From the NCBI RefSeq assembly GCF_041925275.1, contig NZ_JBHEUZ010000019.1, positions 1 through 64,000 of the forward strand: DNA of 64,000 nucleotides. Reading direction: 5' to 3'. The notes below the pieces were generated by a model that worked only from the letters and a program-made list of their open reading frames with translations, was not told the origin of the DNA and searched no databases. The DNA comes from Parapedobacter pyrenivorans_A (GTDB lineage Bacteria; Bacteroidota; Bacteroidia; Sphingobacteriales; Sphingobacteriaceae). How positions within the stretch are numbered: the stretch's first letter is position 1; every line of letters begins with the position of its first letter. Both the position numbers and the translations under genes were made by a program. Of the stretch, positions 8,961 through 17,721 are shown in pieces.

Positions 8961-9725
8961 ATGAGAAACAAAAGTTCCTTCTTTTCCCTGGTCGGCCTGC
9001 TGCTGGTGCTTAGTTTGCCTTCGAAAGGTCAAAACCTCAAAGTGATGAGCTATAATATCCATCACGGAGCAGATGCCGCCGAACGAATGACGCTGCGCGA
9101 AATCGGTGCGTTCATCAAAAAATCTGGAGCGGATCTGGTGGGTCTGCAGGAAGTAGACAGCCTTTGCCGGCGATCCGGAAACGTAGACCAGATGAAAGTG
9201 CTCGCTGAGATTACGGGCATGCACTATGCCTTTTACCGGCATTTTGCCTATGACGGAGGCGCTTATGGCTTGGGTATCCTGTCCAAATATCCCATCAAGG
9301 AGCAAAGCAACAAACGCATCACGTCCATGAAGAACGGAAGGAAAGAATCCTTGGCCTTTTTGGCTGTGAAACTCCATACGGGGAGAAAAGAACTGGTGTT
9401 TTCTACCGTGCATATCGCCCTGGACCAAGCTACACGGTTGATCCAGGCCGATGAAATCATGCGCCATTTAGCAGGAGACGAACCCGTGATATTGACCGGC
9501 GACTTCAATGCCCTGCCCGATACGGAAGAGATTCAATTGATTTCGGAACGATTATCTTTTATGGATCAGTCGCTGGCGCCCACCTTCCCGGCAGCGGAAC
9601 CCATCAAAAAAATAGATTATATTTTCGTGTCTCCGTCACTTCTTAAAAAAAACAGCAGCACGGTCGTACGGAAAGAAATCCGATACTCCGATCATTTGCC
9701 GCTGGAAGCCACGCTTACGTTGTAA
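8961..9725 (+). CDS. Secreted endonuclease/exonuclease/phosphatase (EEP) family protein
   Basis: 254 residues from ATG 8961, with a signal peptide ending LPSKGQ. EEP-superfamily motifs are in order: MSYNIHHG (Asn), LVGLQEVD (metal-binding Glu), FSTVHIALD (His), LTGDFNALPD (catalytic Asp-Asn) and YSDHLPLEATL (Asp-His near the end). All the expected catalytic residues are present, so it should be an active Mg2+ phosphodiesterase or phosphatase. Related secreted proteins range from nucleases to sphingomyelinase-like and inositol-phosphate enzymes, so the substrate is open. It follows the SusC/SusD terminator closely and probably serves the same uptake locus, with some read-through or its own promoter. 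Confidence 0.85.
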   Translation: MRNKSSFFSLVGLLLVLSLPSKGQNLKVMSYNIHHGADAAERMTLREIGAFIKKSGADLVGLQEVDSLCRRSGNVDQMKVLAEITGMHYAFYRHFAYDGGAYGLGILSKYPIKEQSNKRITSMKNGRKESLAFLAVKLHTGRKELVFSTVHIALDQATRLIQADEIMRHLAGDEPVILTGDFNALPDTEEIQLISERLSFMDQSLAPTFPAAEPIKKIDYIFVSPSLLKKNSSTVVRKEIRYSDHLPLEATLTL

Positions 9726-9755
9726 GCCGTTTTTACAGGGCAACCGCAATCTTAT

Positions 9756-9785
9756 TCCCAACGTGGGATGATTTGGTTAGCTTTG
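9756..9785 (+). promoter_or_regulatory. Promoter region with small operator-like repeat before the MFS gene
   Basis: TAGCTTTG (9778-9785) fits the TAnnTTTG box and lies 7 bp before the ATG at 9793, so the leader would be very short or absent. Just upstream TCCCA-ACG-TGGGA (9756-9768) is a 5-bp inverted repeat around the place where a -33 element would be, as a repressor site would be placed. Confidence 0.45.
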
Positions 9786-9792
9786 CGCCATC

Positions 9793-10971
9793 ATGCAGCA
9801 CGCTTCCCCATCCATCTATCGTTTGCCATTCCTATTGCTCTGCTTGAGTTCGCTGCTTTTTTCGGCCAGCTTCAACATGCTGATACCGGAACTGCCCGCG
9901 TACCTCAGCAGTCTGGGCGGTGGTGAATATAAGGGGCTGATCATCGCGCTGTTTACGCTCACCGCAGGGATATCAAGGCCATTCAGCGGCAAGCTGACAG
10001 ACACGGTGGGCCGTGTACCGGTGATGGCGGTGGGCTCCATCGTATGTTTCGTGTGCGGGTTCCTTTATCCGGTGCTCTCCAGTGTATCGGGGTTCCTGTT
10101 TCTGCGTCTCATCCACGGTTTCTCCACAGGCTTTAAACCTACCGCTACGGCGGCCTACGTGGCCGACATCATCCCGCGCGAGCGGTGGGGTGAGGCTGCG
10201 GGCATGCACGGGCTGGCTTTCAGCCTGGGCATGGCCATAGGGCCCGCCGTGGGCAGCGCCATCAGCCAGGCTTACTCAATCGATGCGCTGTTTTACTGCT
10301 CCTCGATTTTCGCACTGCTGTCCATCGTGATTTTGATGAACATGAAAGAGACACTCCCCGCACCGCGGCGGCAACGGCTCCGGATGTCGTCATTCCGCAT
10401 ATCGCGCACAGACATCATCGACCCCCGGGTAATCCCCGCAGCGATCGTAACCCTGCTTTCCTATGTTGCCTATGGTGCCATCCTTACGCTGATACCGGAT
10501 TGGACTACGCACCTAGGCATCTCCAACCGGGGCGTGTTTTTCGTGGCCTTTACCATATCTTCGGTGGCTATCCGGTTCTTCTCGGGTAGACTCTCCGATC
10601 GGCACGGCCGCGTGTTGATTATCGAATACGGACTGGCTATACTCATCCTGTCTATGGGTATCCTGGCATGGGGCGAAAGCCCTTTCTGGCTTGTTACGGG
10701 TGCGGCGGTATACGGAATTGGCGGGGGCATCCTCTCGCCCGCCGTGAACGCGTGGACCATAGACCTGAGCAATCCCCACCAGCGCGGGAAGGCCATGGCT
10801 ACCATGTACATCGCCCTGGAGGCAGGGATTGGATTGGGGGCACTGATTGCCGGATGGGCATACTATGACCGCGTAGCCCGGATTCCCTACATCTTTTTCG
10901 GAACGATGGTCGTGGCCGCTTTTGCCTGGCTTTACTTGCGGGCCTATAAGCGGCGCGCGCGGACGCCGTGA
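9793..10971 (+). CDS. Major facilitator superfamily transporter
   Basis: A 392-residue membrane protein with about 12 transmembrane helices. The loop between helices 2 and 3 carries the MFS signature GKLTDTVGRVPV (about residues 63-74), repeated in the second half as GRLSDRHGRVLI. The N-terminal half has the drug-exporter-like stretch GPAVGSAI. Family knowledge suggests proton-coupled export of a small molecule (drug or metabolite), or sugar efflux. No neighbour fixes the substrate; genes before and after are a phosphodiesterase and a beta-propeller lipoprotein. Confidence 0.85.
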   Translation: MQHASPSIYRLPFLLLCLSSLLFSASFNMLIPELPAYLSSLGGGEYKGLIIALFTLTAGISRPFSGKLTDTVGRVPVMAVGSIVCFVCGFLYPVLSSVSGFLFLRLIHGFSTGFKPTATAAYVADIIPRERWGEAAGMHGLAFSLGMAIGPAVGSAISQAYSIDALFYCSSIFALLSIVILMNMKETLPAPRRQRLRMSSFRISRTDIIDPRVIPAAIVTLLSYVAYGAILTLIPDWTTHLGISNRGVFFVAFTISSVAIRFFSGRLSDRHGRVLIIEYGLAILILSMGILAWGESPFWLVTGAAVYGIGGGILSPAVNAWTIDLSNPHQRGKAMATMYIALEAGIGLGALIAGWAYYDRVARIPYIFFGTMVVAAFAWLYLRAYKRRARTP

Positions 10972-11058
10972 TCTCGGTGCCCACTCAGTTGCGGGACCAC
11001 TTGCTGAAAGCCTGCGGATGCCCAAAACCCGATGCTGTAGCCAAAATAACCTTCAGCG

Positions 11059-11089
11059 TTTGTTTTGTTTCCGAAATGCAGCATATTTG
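11059..11089 (+). promoter_or_regulatory. Bacteroidota-type promoter
   Basis: TTTG (11059-11062), a 19-bp spacer and CATATTTG (11082-11089), one mismatch to TAnnTTTG. The ATG of the propeller lipoprotein follows 21 bp later. Confidence 0.55.
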
Positions 11090-11110
11090 CTGTAGAATAA
11101 AAATAAAACC

Positions 11111-12322
11111 ATGTGCAAACTGTCGGCCTCCCTACTAATCGCCACCGTCTTTTTTTGGTGCACAGCTTGCGGAAACCGTACGGGCGCGCGGCGGGATTCA
11201 GCGCAAGCTGTGGACACGGTGACCCTCAACTACACCGTGGAAGAGGCGCTGGAGTGGTCGCGGCTGTTTGACCGTACCTCGGGCTGGTTTGGCGCGGATG
11301 GCATTTTCTCCATACCGCTCCACGGCGTGGATACGCCGCAGTCTACCAAAGCGGGTAAAACCTTGCTGGTATTCAGCGATACGATGATTGGCGAGATCGA
11401 AGACGGTGAATTGCAACCGGGTTCGGTGATGATAAATAATTCGGTGGCCACCCTGGACGGGGTGGTGCCCGACGAAAATCGACTCCAGTTTTTTTGGGGA
11501 AGCGATAGCATGGGGAAGCCCATGTCCGTGTTCGTACCGAAGACCCCGCAAGCCCAACCGGGTGAGTACTTTTGGCTCGGCGACGGATTCGTGAACCAGG
11601 AACTGGGCAATGCGACGTATGTTTTTGGCTACCGGATTCGGCATACCGATGCCGCGGTGTTTCCTTTTGAAGAAGTGGGCAATGTGCTGATTGCCATCCC
11701 GGCGGGAAGCCAGCCGCCATACAGAGACCAGCGGCAGATGGATACGCCATTTTACTTCCGCGACTCCACGGATAGCGGCAACAACGGTTCGTTCGGTGCG
11801 GGCATCTTTGTGAACACAGTGGCCGCGGGTGCCCCCCATCCCGATGGCTATGTGTATGTGTATGGCGTGCGCGGACCCAAAAAGCACGTACTGGTGGCTC
11901 GCGTGGCACCAAAGGATTTCGAGCGCTTTACGGAATGGCGCTTTTGGGATGGAGCGGATTGGAATGACGATATGTATAAAGCAGCACCGATCGCCAACCG
12001 CGCATCGAACGAACTCAGCGTAACGCCGCTGCCGGACGGTCGTTATGCGCTGGTCTTCCAAACGGACGGCATTGGTGCCACCGTGGGGCTGCGCATAGGC
12101 CTTTCACCGGCAGGGCCATTCGGCCCCATCAAGGAACTGTGGGATTGCCCCGAGGTGAAACAGAAGGGTTTATTCGTGTACAACGCGAAGGCGCATTTCA
12201 ACCTGTCTGAAAAGGGTGAATTGCTCATCAGCTACAACGTGAATTCCTTTGATTTCCTAACAGACATCCAGAAAACACCCACCCTTTACCGCCCCCAGTT
12301 TATCCGGGTAAAATTTGAGTAA
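11111..12322 (+). CDS. Beta-propeller lipoprotein (DUF5005/DUF4185-like)
   Basis: A 403-residue protein with lipobox FFWCTACGNR (lipid Cys at residue 20). The body has repeated blade-like units such as GWFGADGIFSIPL, TLLVFSDTMIG, YFWLGDGFVN and YVYVYGVRGPKKH, typical of five-bladed propellers related to glycoside hydrolase clans F/J and seen in DUF4185/DUF5005 proteins. No catalytic triad can be assigned by eye. It probably sits on the outer membrane and binds or processes a glycan, but this is inference. It has its own promoter and stands alone, with an unrelated small secreted protein after it. Confidence 0.6.
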   Translation: MCKLSASLLIATVFFWCTACGNRTGARRDSAQAVDTVTLNYTVEEALEWSRLFDRTSGWFGADGIFSIPLHGVDTPQSTKAGKTLLVFSDTMIGEIEDGELQPGSVMINNSVATLDGVVPDENRLQFFWGSDSMGKPMSVFVPKTPQAQPGEYFWLGDGFVNQELGNATYVFGYRIRHTDAAVFPFEEVGNVLIAIPAGSQPPYRDQRQMDTPFYFRDSTDSGNNGSFGAGIFVNTVAAGAPHPDGYVYVYGVRGPKKHVLVARVAPKDFERFTEWRFWDGADWNDDMYKAAPIANRASNELSVTPLPDGRYALVFQTDGIGATVGLRIGLSPAGPFGPIKELWDCPEVKQKGLFVYNAKAHFNLSEKGELLISYNVNSFDFLTDIQKTPTLYRPQFIRVKFE

Positions 12323-12373
12323 AGTAAACTGGTGTTTTTTCCTACCTTAGTTTCACCGATTTATAAAAATGCC

Positions 12374-12979
12374 ATGAAACTACTAACCGCTTTATGGGCT
12401 ATCTCGCTTATTTCATTTAACTGCTTAGCCCAAAAAACCGATTCACTATCCATAGACGTCGTATACCACATGGACCCGCACAACCGGAATGCGCTGATAA
12501 TGGTAAACGGACACCCTATACCGAATACCGCAGTCGGACTCACAGCGCCCGACATGATTCATAGCGTGGACGTTTCAAAAAACGACACCATTGTCGGCGA
12601 ACATAAGTACAGCGGCGTAGTACGGATTGTACTAAAGGATGGATACACACCTGCGTTCATTTCCCTAACCGAACTTAAACAGAAATATATCTCCCTCCAC
12701 CCCGGCCCCACTGTTTTCATGATAGACAACCAACTGATCAGTGGCAGCTACGACCAACTGATGGTGGACGAGAAATACATCTTGAAGATTGAAGTGAACC
12801 GCCTAACAGATGCAGGCGGACACCAGGATGTGAACGTGGTGAGGCTGCTCACCCGATCGGAAGAAAACATCAGGAAGTCGAAGGAGCTCCGCATACGGGG
12901 CGATGCTGCTCTCATCGAGCCAACCGGCGGTTATGCGGCCGATTTCCGTTCAATAGACGGGCTACGGGAAATGCGTTAG
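12374..12979 (+). CDS. Secreted protein resembling a TonB-receptor plug
   Basis: 201 residues from ATG 12374, which gives a good signal peptide (ends FNCLAQ); the upstream in-frame start would spoil it. Residues 38-90 read like the plug of a SusC protein: NALIMVNG, then APDMIHSVDVSK, then GVVRIVLK, which lines up with NALVLIDG, PNDVESVTVLK and GVVLITTK in the SusC at 3861. There is no barrel. A second weaker copy may follow (GPTVFMIDNQLISGSYDQL). Such stand-alone plug-like proteins occur in Bacteroidota next to signalling genes. Role unknown; probably periplasmic. Confidence 0.6.
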   Translation: MKLLTALWAISLISFNCLAQKTDSLSIDVVYHMDPHNRNALIMVNGHPIPNTAVGLTAPDMIHSVDVSKNDTIVGEHKYSGVVRIVLKDGYTPAFISLTELKQKYISLHPGPTVFMIDNQLISGSYDQLMVDEKYILKIEVNRLTDAGGHQDVNVVRLLTRSEENIRKSKELRIRGDAALIEPTGGYAADFRSIDGLREMR

Positions 12980-13000
12980 TACGAATGTATCCAAACGGAC

Positions 13001-13020
13001 AGCCGTATCCCACGGCTTTT
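13001..13020 (+). terminator. Putative terminator
   Basis: AGCCGT (13001-13006) and ACGGCT (13012-13017) form a 6-bp stem with a 5-base loop, running into TTTT and soon another TTTT. It follows the stop of the plug-like protein by 21 bp and precedes the AraC-type regulator start. Confidence 0.5.
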
Positions 13021-13034
13021 CGTACTTTTAGGCC

Positions 13035-14147
13035 GTGGACTCATCATTTCTTTGGCACGCATTGACAACAGGTGCGTCAGCACTACAGGCGCTCCTGCTG
13101 CTCACCAATATACCCCGGGTGAACCGGCAAGCGAACCGGTGGCTGGGCTTGTTCTTTATCTGCCTCGCCACGCTGTTTGCGCAACTATCCATTGAGGCCG
13201 CCGCACCGGCACCCCAAAATCCGCTAGATTGGCTCGTCCCCTTATTGGAACTCCCCCGGTGGGCGACCTTCCCCTGCTTTTTTCTCGCGCTGGTTTACTT
13301 TGTAAACCCGACAGCCCCACCACGGGCAGCGGTGTGGCATTTCATTCCGTTTTTTCTGTTTTGCCTATACGCGGCATGCGTTATGCTCCCGAACAGGTAT
13401 GCGGACAGCCAAATCCCATTTGATCTTCCGGCAAGCGTGGTATGGATCATCCGGCATCTGTTCCTCGGGCAAATCATCGCATACTGGGCACTGTCGTTCT
13501 TCTTGTTGCGGCGCCATCACCGCCAAATCAAACGGTTTTCCGCAACTGTAGAGCAAATAAACCTAGCATGGATAACATTTATCTTGTTTGCCTTACTGGC
13601 CATGACCGCGCTTTGGCTACTCGGCAAGAACTACCCGCCGATCGCGGCGATTGTTCCCGCAGGATATTTCGCATTAACGGTATTCATGGCGTATCACTCG
13701 CTGAACCAAGGGGTCATCTACCCCGTCGGCAAAGACCAACTGCCTGAAATCATCGAAGCGATCACCTCTTCCAATCAACCATACGCCCGCCTGACCGAGG
13801 ACCAAGTACGTATTTTGCAGGATAATGTACACCAACTGGTGATAGAAAACGAGATGTTCCTCGATCCGATGCTCAACTTACCTACGTTGGCCGAAAAGGT
13901 GGGTATCAGTAGCCATGACCTGTCTTTTGTGCTCAACCAGGGCTTCGGCAAGAATTTTTACAGGTACATCAATGAGCTACGGGTAGCGGAGGCGAAACGG
14001 CTGTTGGTGCATCCGGATTTCCGCAACAAAGACATCGCCAGCGTTGCCATACACGCGGGTTTCAATTCAAGAACCACCTTCTATACCGCATTCAAAAAGA
14101 TAACCGGTATGACGCCCAAGGATTACCTTTCACGGCGGGACACCTAA
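13035..14147 (+). CDS. Membrane-bound AraC-family transcriptional regulator
   Basis: 370 residues starting at a GTG, the only start upstream of the first membrane helix. About seven hydrophobic segments fill residues 1-225 and act as a membrane sensor domain. The C-terminal region (about 265-368) is an AraC/XylS double helix-turn-helix: LPTLAEKVGISSHDLSFVLN followed by KDIASVAIHAGFNSRTTFYT and the signature FKKITGMTPKDYL. This architecture is common in Bacteroidota, where the ligand is unknown. Possible targets are the small secreted proteins on either side (inference from position only). Confidence 0.82.
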   Translation: MDSSFLWHALTTGASALQALLLLTNIPRVNRQANRWLGLFFICLATLFAQLSIEAAAPAPQNPLDWLVPLLELPRWATFPCFFLALVYFVNPTAPPRAAVWHFIPFFLFCLYAACVMLPNRYADSQIPFDLPASVVWIIRHLFLGQIIAYWALSFFLLRRHHRQIKRFSATVEQINLAWITFILFALLAMTALWLLGKNYPPIAAIVPAGYFALTVFMAYHSLNQGVIYPVGKDQLPEIIEAITSSNQPYARLTEDQVRILQDNVHQLVIENEMFLDPMLNLPTLAEKVGISSHDLSFVLNQGFGKNFYRYINELRVAEAKRLLVHPDFRNKDIASVAIHAGFNSRTTFYTAFKKITGMTPKDYLSRRDT

Positions 14148-14227
14148 TACGTCCACTTGTATCCAGCCGGACAACTCCCGTGCTTTCATTGCTGATTATT
14201 GCATCATCAAAACAAAATGAGCTAATC

Positions 14228-14908
14228 ATGCAAACAAAAACAGCAAAACACCTGTCGCTAACAACCGGGGTGATCATTACCCTGGGCTTATCGACTTTGA
14301 CCCACCAAGCGGTCGGTATGGAACATGCCCCTGCACCCTTACAAACCACCATCCAATACACCGACAGTGTAGCTTGGGGTGCCCTTTCGGGATATTATCG
14401 GTTTCCCAACCGGGCGGCACATATTCGTTTTTTCGAGCAAAATGGGCAATTCGTGGCGCAACAGGTATGGGATGGCCGGGTTTACCCGTTACAGCGTACG
14501 GGCGCCCTCGTGTACCAATCGCAGGAAGAGGCGTACAAGATCGAATTTATCGAAGGGAATGCCGGAAAAATTGAAAAGGCCAAAATCCTCGACCGTATCA
14601 CCTTGGAGAAAGTCGCCTACGACCCTACACAACATGTGGAGTTAACTGCTGGACAACTGAAGCCGCTCCTGGGAAGGTATCGGTTGGAAAAAGACCCCAG
14701 CATGGAGCTCAGCATATCTACCAAAGACGGCAAACTCACCCTGACACAACATTGGGACAACCAAACCCTGGTCTTTGACGCTTTCTCGCCCACAGTTTTC
14801 TTTAATGCGGAGTTGACCTTCCCATTGACGTTTGTGGTGGAAGACGGCGTAGCCAACGAACTCATCTGTTTCGAGTCGGACCAATGGGAAAGGGTAGCAC
14901 ATGACTAG
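14228..14908 (+). CDS. Secreted protein with two DUF3471-like repeats
   Basis: 226 residues from ATG 14228, with a signal peptide (residues 1-30). Two similar units follow: LSGYYRFPNRAAHIRFFEQN with KIEFIEG (about 52-110), and LLGRYRLEKDPSMELSISTK with FVVEDGVANELICFE (about 140-218). The pattern of G-x-Y, hydrophobic strands and a closing F-x-x-x-x-G resembles DUF3471, the lipocalin-like C-terminal domain often attached to class-C beta-lactamase-like peptidases, here without any peptidase. The last 8 bases overlap the next gene, so the two are probably translated together. Confidence 0.6.
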   Translation: MQTKTAKHLSLTTGVIITLGLSTLTHQAVGMEHAPAPLQTTIQYTDSVAWGALSGYYRFPNRAAHIRFFEQNGQFVAQQVWDGRVYPLQRTGALVYQSQEEAYKIEFIEGNAGKIEKAKILDRITLEKVAYDPTQHVELTAGQLKPLLGRYRLEKDPSMELSISTKDGKLTLTQHWDNQTLVFDAFSPTVFFNAELTFPLTFVVEDGVANELICFESDQWERVAHD

Positions 14909-15824
14909 CGACAGACTACGGGCAGTGCTTTTCTGGGTGCTGCTTGGGCCGGCCTACGTTGCTGCCCAGAGTGTGGCCGATACGGGTTTTCGCTATACGG
15001 CTGCCCGTCCCCACTATAGTGTTGGAAAAGGCTCCCTTATCCTATATGATGGGGGTCATAATAATCCGCTTAGCCTCAAGGGCCAATATTCGGCCTTTGG
15101 CCGTGTGCTTGAGGCCGATGGCTATCGGCTGGCAACGCATTCTGAGCCGATAACGGCCAAGAGCCTCGCCGATGCACGTGTTTTCGTGACCGTCAATGCC
15201 ATGTACGACCTGGAGAAGCTGGACCTACCTACAGGAAACGTTTATACGGATGAGGAGATCGAAACCTTGTATACATGGGTGTACCAGCACGGCGGTTCGC
15301 TATTCCTCATTACTGACCACATGCCGTGCGCCGGTTCCGTAAGCAAGCTGGCAGAACGTTTCGGATTCAACCTCATCAACGGCTTCGCGCAGCGGAAAGA
15401 TGGTTTAACGGAGATTTTTTCGCGGAGAAGGGGCAACCTCACGGCCAATGTGGTGACGGACGTTGAAGGGGCTGTGATAGACAGCATCCGCATATGGGGT
15501 GGCACGGGATTCTTCCCGCCCCCCGAGGCCGTGGTCATTTCTTCACTGGGCGAAGACTATGAGGTGTTTCTCCCTGTACAAGTAGCGGAGATGAACCACC
15601 ATGTCGCTCCAACCATACCGAAAATCAGCGGTACAGGTTTAGCTAACGGGGCCATCTTGCAATGCGGGCGCGGGCGGGTATGCGTTTTTGCGGATGGTGC
15701 CCCATTTACTGCTCAGTTGCAAGGGATAAAAAGCGATAAACGTGGGATGAACCACCCCGACGCCACACAAAATGCGCAGCTCCTGCTAAACATTGTCCAT
15801 TGGTTGGATACGGCTTATCGGTAA
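14901..15824 (+). CDS. Secreted DUF4350/GATase-like protein
   Basis: 307 residues with a signal peptide (ends YVAAQ). It has the alternating strand/helix order of a class-I glutamine amidotransferase-like fold: SLILYDGGHNN, ADARVFVTVNAMYD, GGSLFLITDHMP, GRVCVFADGAPF. These stretches match DUF4350 or ThuA-like secreted proteins, which are thought to bind sugars or other small ligands. No nucleophilic Cys is evident at the usual elbow. It overlaps the DUF3471-like gene by 8 bp at the start and the minus-strand lipoprotein gene by 10 bp at the end. Confidence 0.6.
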   Translation: MTSDRLRAVLFWVLLGPAYVAAQSVADTGFRYTAARPHYSVGKGSLILYDGGHNNPLSLKGQYSAFGRVLEADGYRLATHSEPITAKSLADARVFVTVNAMYDLEKLDLPTGNVYTDEEIETLYTWVYQHGGSLFLITDHMPCAGSVSKLAERFGFNLINGFAQRKDGLTEIFSRRRGNLTANVVTDVEGAVIDSIRIWGGTGFFPPPEAVVISSLGEDYEVFLPVQVAEMNHHVAPTIPKISGTGLANGAILQCGRGRVCVFADGAPFTAQLQGIKSDKRGMNHPDATQNAQLLLNIVHWLDTAYR

Positions 15825-16207
15825 GCCAATACAAGCTGCTTTTCATCCACCGATACGATCTCTTGCACTTGTACCGATGCGTCCGGCATCCACTGGTAGT
15901 GTACGGTTGTCTGTAAAGTTGCCCCCGATTGGTTCCACCGACCCTCATAATTGGTATAACTTACCGGTGGTGTAGCGCACCAACCGGCAATTCCGCGTAA
16001 CACGACGTGGCCGTCGGCTTGGAAAACCATGCCCGGCCCGTCATTCTTCAGTCGGGCAGCCCGCGTATAAATGACGGAATTTTCTTCATGGCCCGTCTGC
16101 ACCCAAGTGCCGAGCAGTGGGTTATCAGGGTCGACCATCAAATCTTCCTTGCTACATGCGGCCAGTACAGTTAAACCGGCAACCAGCACAAAGAGACAAC
16201 GTTTCAT
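15815..16207 (-). CDS. Small lipoprotein, lipocalin-like
   Basis: 130 residues from ATG 16207; lipobox VLAACSKED. The core GTWVQTGHEENSVIYT, MVFQADGHVVLRG and YEGRWNQSGATLQ has the strand order of the short lipocalin-like lipoproteins of Bacteroidota (DUF4488/lipocalin_5 style). Ligand unknown. Its 3' end overlaps the convergent DUF4350-like gene by 10 bp, so the two mRNAs would share complementary tails. Confidence 0.6.
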   Translation of the reverse strand: MKRCLFVLVAGLTVLAACSKEDLMVDPDNPLLGTWVQTGHEENSVIYTRAARLKNDGPGMVFQADGHVVLRGIAGWCATPPVSYTNYEGRWNQSGATLQTTVHYQWMPDASVQVQEIVSVDEKQLVLAYR

Positions 16208-16285
16208 TCCTTGAGTAAACATAGCTTCATTGGTTATTACTACTTGATAAACGTAAACCGATCGCCTTTCGCTACAGCCACTTCC

Positions 16286-17269
16286 TCACTCTCCCACTGC
16301 TCCCCAACCGCTCAGCATAATGGCGAGCATCTTCCAACCTACTGCAACATCGTTAAAGCTGTAAACCGGGTCCTTTACCTCAATCGCTAGTTCGGCATTG
16401 GCAATAGCACGGGCCGTGATGGCCTCGGGCTGCATCACCAGCGTGGGCTCCTCACCGTTATCGTAGTAAATCTCGAGTTTCAGGATACCACCATCTTCCG
16501 GCAGGTAAAACGGGTGCGTGAAATTAATTGTCGCGTTGAAGGCATCAGATGTGTACACCACCAGTTTGTAAGCAATGGGCGTTTGTGGCAGCGGATTGTT
16601 GGGATCGGGGGCGGGGATATGTTGCGACTTGATGGTATATGTAGAGACGTCGCAGGAATAACCACCCACTATCTCGCTTTTCGACGAAGATTGGCGATTG
16701 TACATCGAGGCATCAAACGTACCCCCACCGCCAACGCCCAGGTCGACGGAGGGTACATAGGTCAACGATAGCTCGCGGTCTTCCGCAGGGATTTCATCCG
16801 TCTGCACCAAGGTGCGGAGGAAAACCTTCCCTTCGTCATTCTTGGCATCGTGGTAGTTGTCAAACTGGTAACCAAATCCACGAGCCTTACCCAAAACGAT
16901 GTCGCCTTTGACATAGTAGGTACAAATGACACCATTCATCATGAGTCCGAGCGCAGCAAATGGATTGCTCGATGAGTACTCCTGCAACAATGCGAGAAAC
17001 TGCCGGGCTTCTTCGTTATTTTCCGCCAGCTCGACAAACTGCTCAGGCACGTCATTGCGCGAGAAATCGATTTGCTTAATAAAAAAACCCAGGTCAACGC
17101 CGTGGCTGTACATACCCATTTCGATGGTGCCTTCCACAAACGGCGTATTGTCGCCGGGTTGCTCGTCAGGGTCTATCGGATCGTTCTTGGCACATGCCGA
17201 AAACAGCAGTAAGGCAATGAAAAGGTAACGGGCCAGGCGTTTTGTCGTAATTTGAAGAGATGGGTGCAT
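16286..17269 (-). CDS. Hypothetical lipoprotein
   Basis: A 327-residue protein with lipobox LLLFSACAKND (lipid Cys at residue 26). The N-terminal third contains IEMGMYSHGVDLGFFIKQID and a helical segment (residues about 70-105), the rest is beta-rich with a Gly stretch (VGGGGTFD). The layout, including IVGGYSCDVSTYTI, suggests a DUF4412-like secreted protein, but I cannot confirm it. It has its own promoter about 37 bp upstream. Function unknown. Confidence 0.6.
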   Translation of the reverse strand: MHPSLQITTKRLARYLFIALLLFSACAKNDPIDPDEQPGDNTPFVEGTIEMGMYSHGVDLGFFIKQIDFSRNDVPEQFVELAENNEEARQFLALLQEYSSSNPFAALGLMMNGVICTYYVKGDIVLGKARGFGYQFDNYHDAKNDEGKVFLRTLVQTDEIPAEDRELSLTYVPSVDLGVGGGGTFDASMYNRQSSSKSEIVGGYSCDVSTYTIKSQHIPAPDPNNPLPQTPIAYKLVVYTSDAFNATINFTHPFYLPEDGGILKLEIYYDNGEEPTLVMQPEAITARAIANAELAIEVKDPVYSFNDVAVGWKMLAIMLSGWGAVGE

Positions 17270-17305
17270 GTAAATTCGCTTTTGTTATCATTATACTAAA
17301 CCGGT

Positions 17306-17337
17306 CAAAAATACGGCTCCTACCAGCGGTTGGCAAT
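17306..17337 (-). promoter_or_regulatory. Bacteroidota-type promoter (minus strand)
   Basis: Read on the minus strand: ATTG (17337-17334), a 20-bp spacer and TATTTTTG (17313-17306), a perfect -7 box. It drives the lipoprotein gene starting at 17269. Confidence 0.6.
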
Positions 17338-17367
17338 ACCCGAAAACAAGGAGTTTGGTTCCGTGGG

Positions 17368-17721
17368 TTAAGACTTGGAATGGCCAAGCACCTCATTATA
17401 GGCCGAGAGCAATGCCTCCATGACCAGCTCGCGTGCTACGTGGTTGAGGCGAAATGTGGTAGCCCCCTTCTCGCCCCATTTATTGGGTACGGGGTAGATA
17501 TTCAACGGGTCTGCCACACAAAATAAAGCCTGCTCGGCCACTGTGAGGAAGATATTGGCTGTATTATCTTTTTCCAAATAGGAGGCAAACATCCGCTTGC
17601 CAACCACGCGGAAGCCGGTCCGATCGAAATGGGGCCGCTGCTCCGTGCCAGCAAACGAAAGGGCCATACCTGAGAACGCTTGGCCGTTAATCATGTGGTA
17701 AAGATAAAAACATTCTCTCAT
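17368..17721 (-). CDS. MmcQ/YjbR family protein
   Basis: 117 residues if started at ATG 17721, whose A is shared with the TAA stop of the upstream gene (TAATG, coupled translation). An ATG at 17694 fits the family N-terminus better (108 residues). Family marks are ALSFAGTEQRPHFDRTGFRV, cut here to PHFDRTGFRV, then KRMFASYLEK and the late NKWGEKGATTF (usual form WG-x-x-G-W/A-T). YjbR-like proteins have a small CyaY-like fold and are described as possible DNA-binding proteins with double-wing motif. Cytoplasmic. The lipoprotein gene in front is unlikely to be a functional partner. Confidence 0.75.
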   Translation of the reverse strand: MRECFYLYHMINGQAFSGMALSFAGTEQRPHFDRTGFRVVGKRMFASYLEKDNTANIFLTVAEQALFCVADPLNIYPVPNKWGEKGATTFRLNHVARELVMEALLSAYNEVLGHSKS

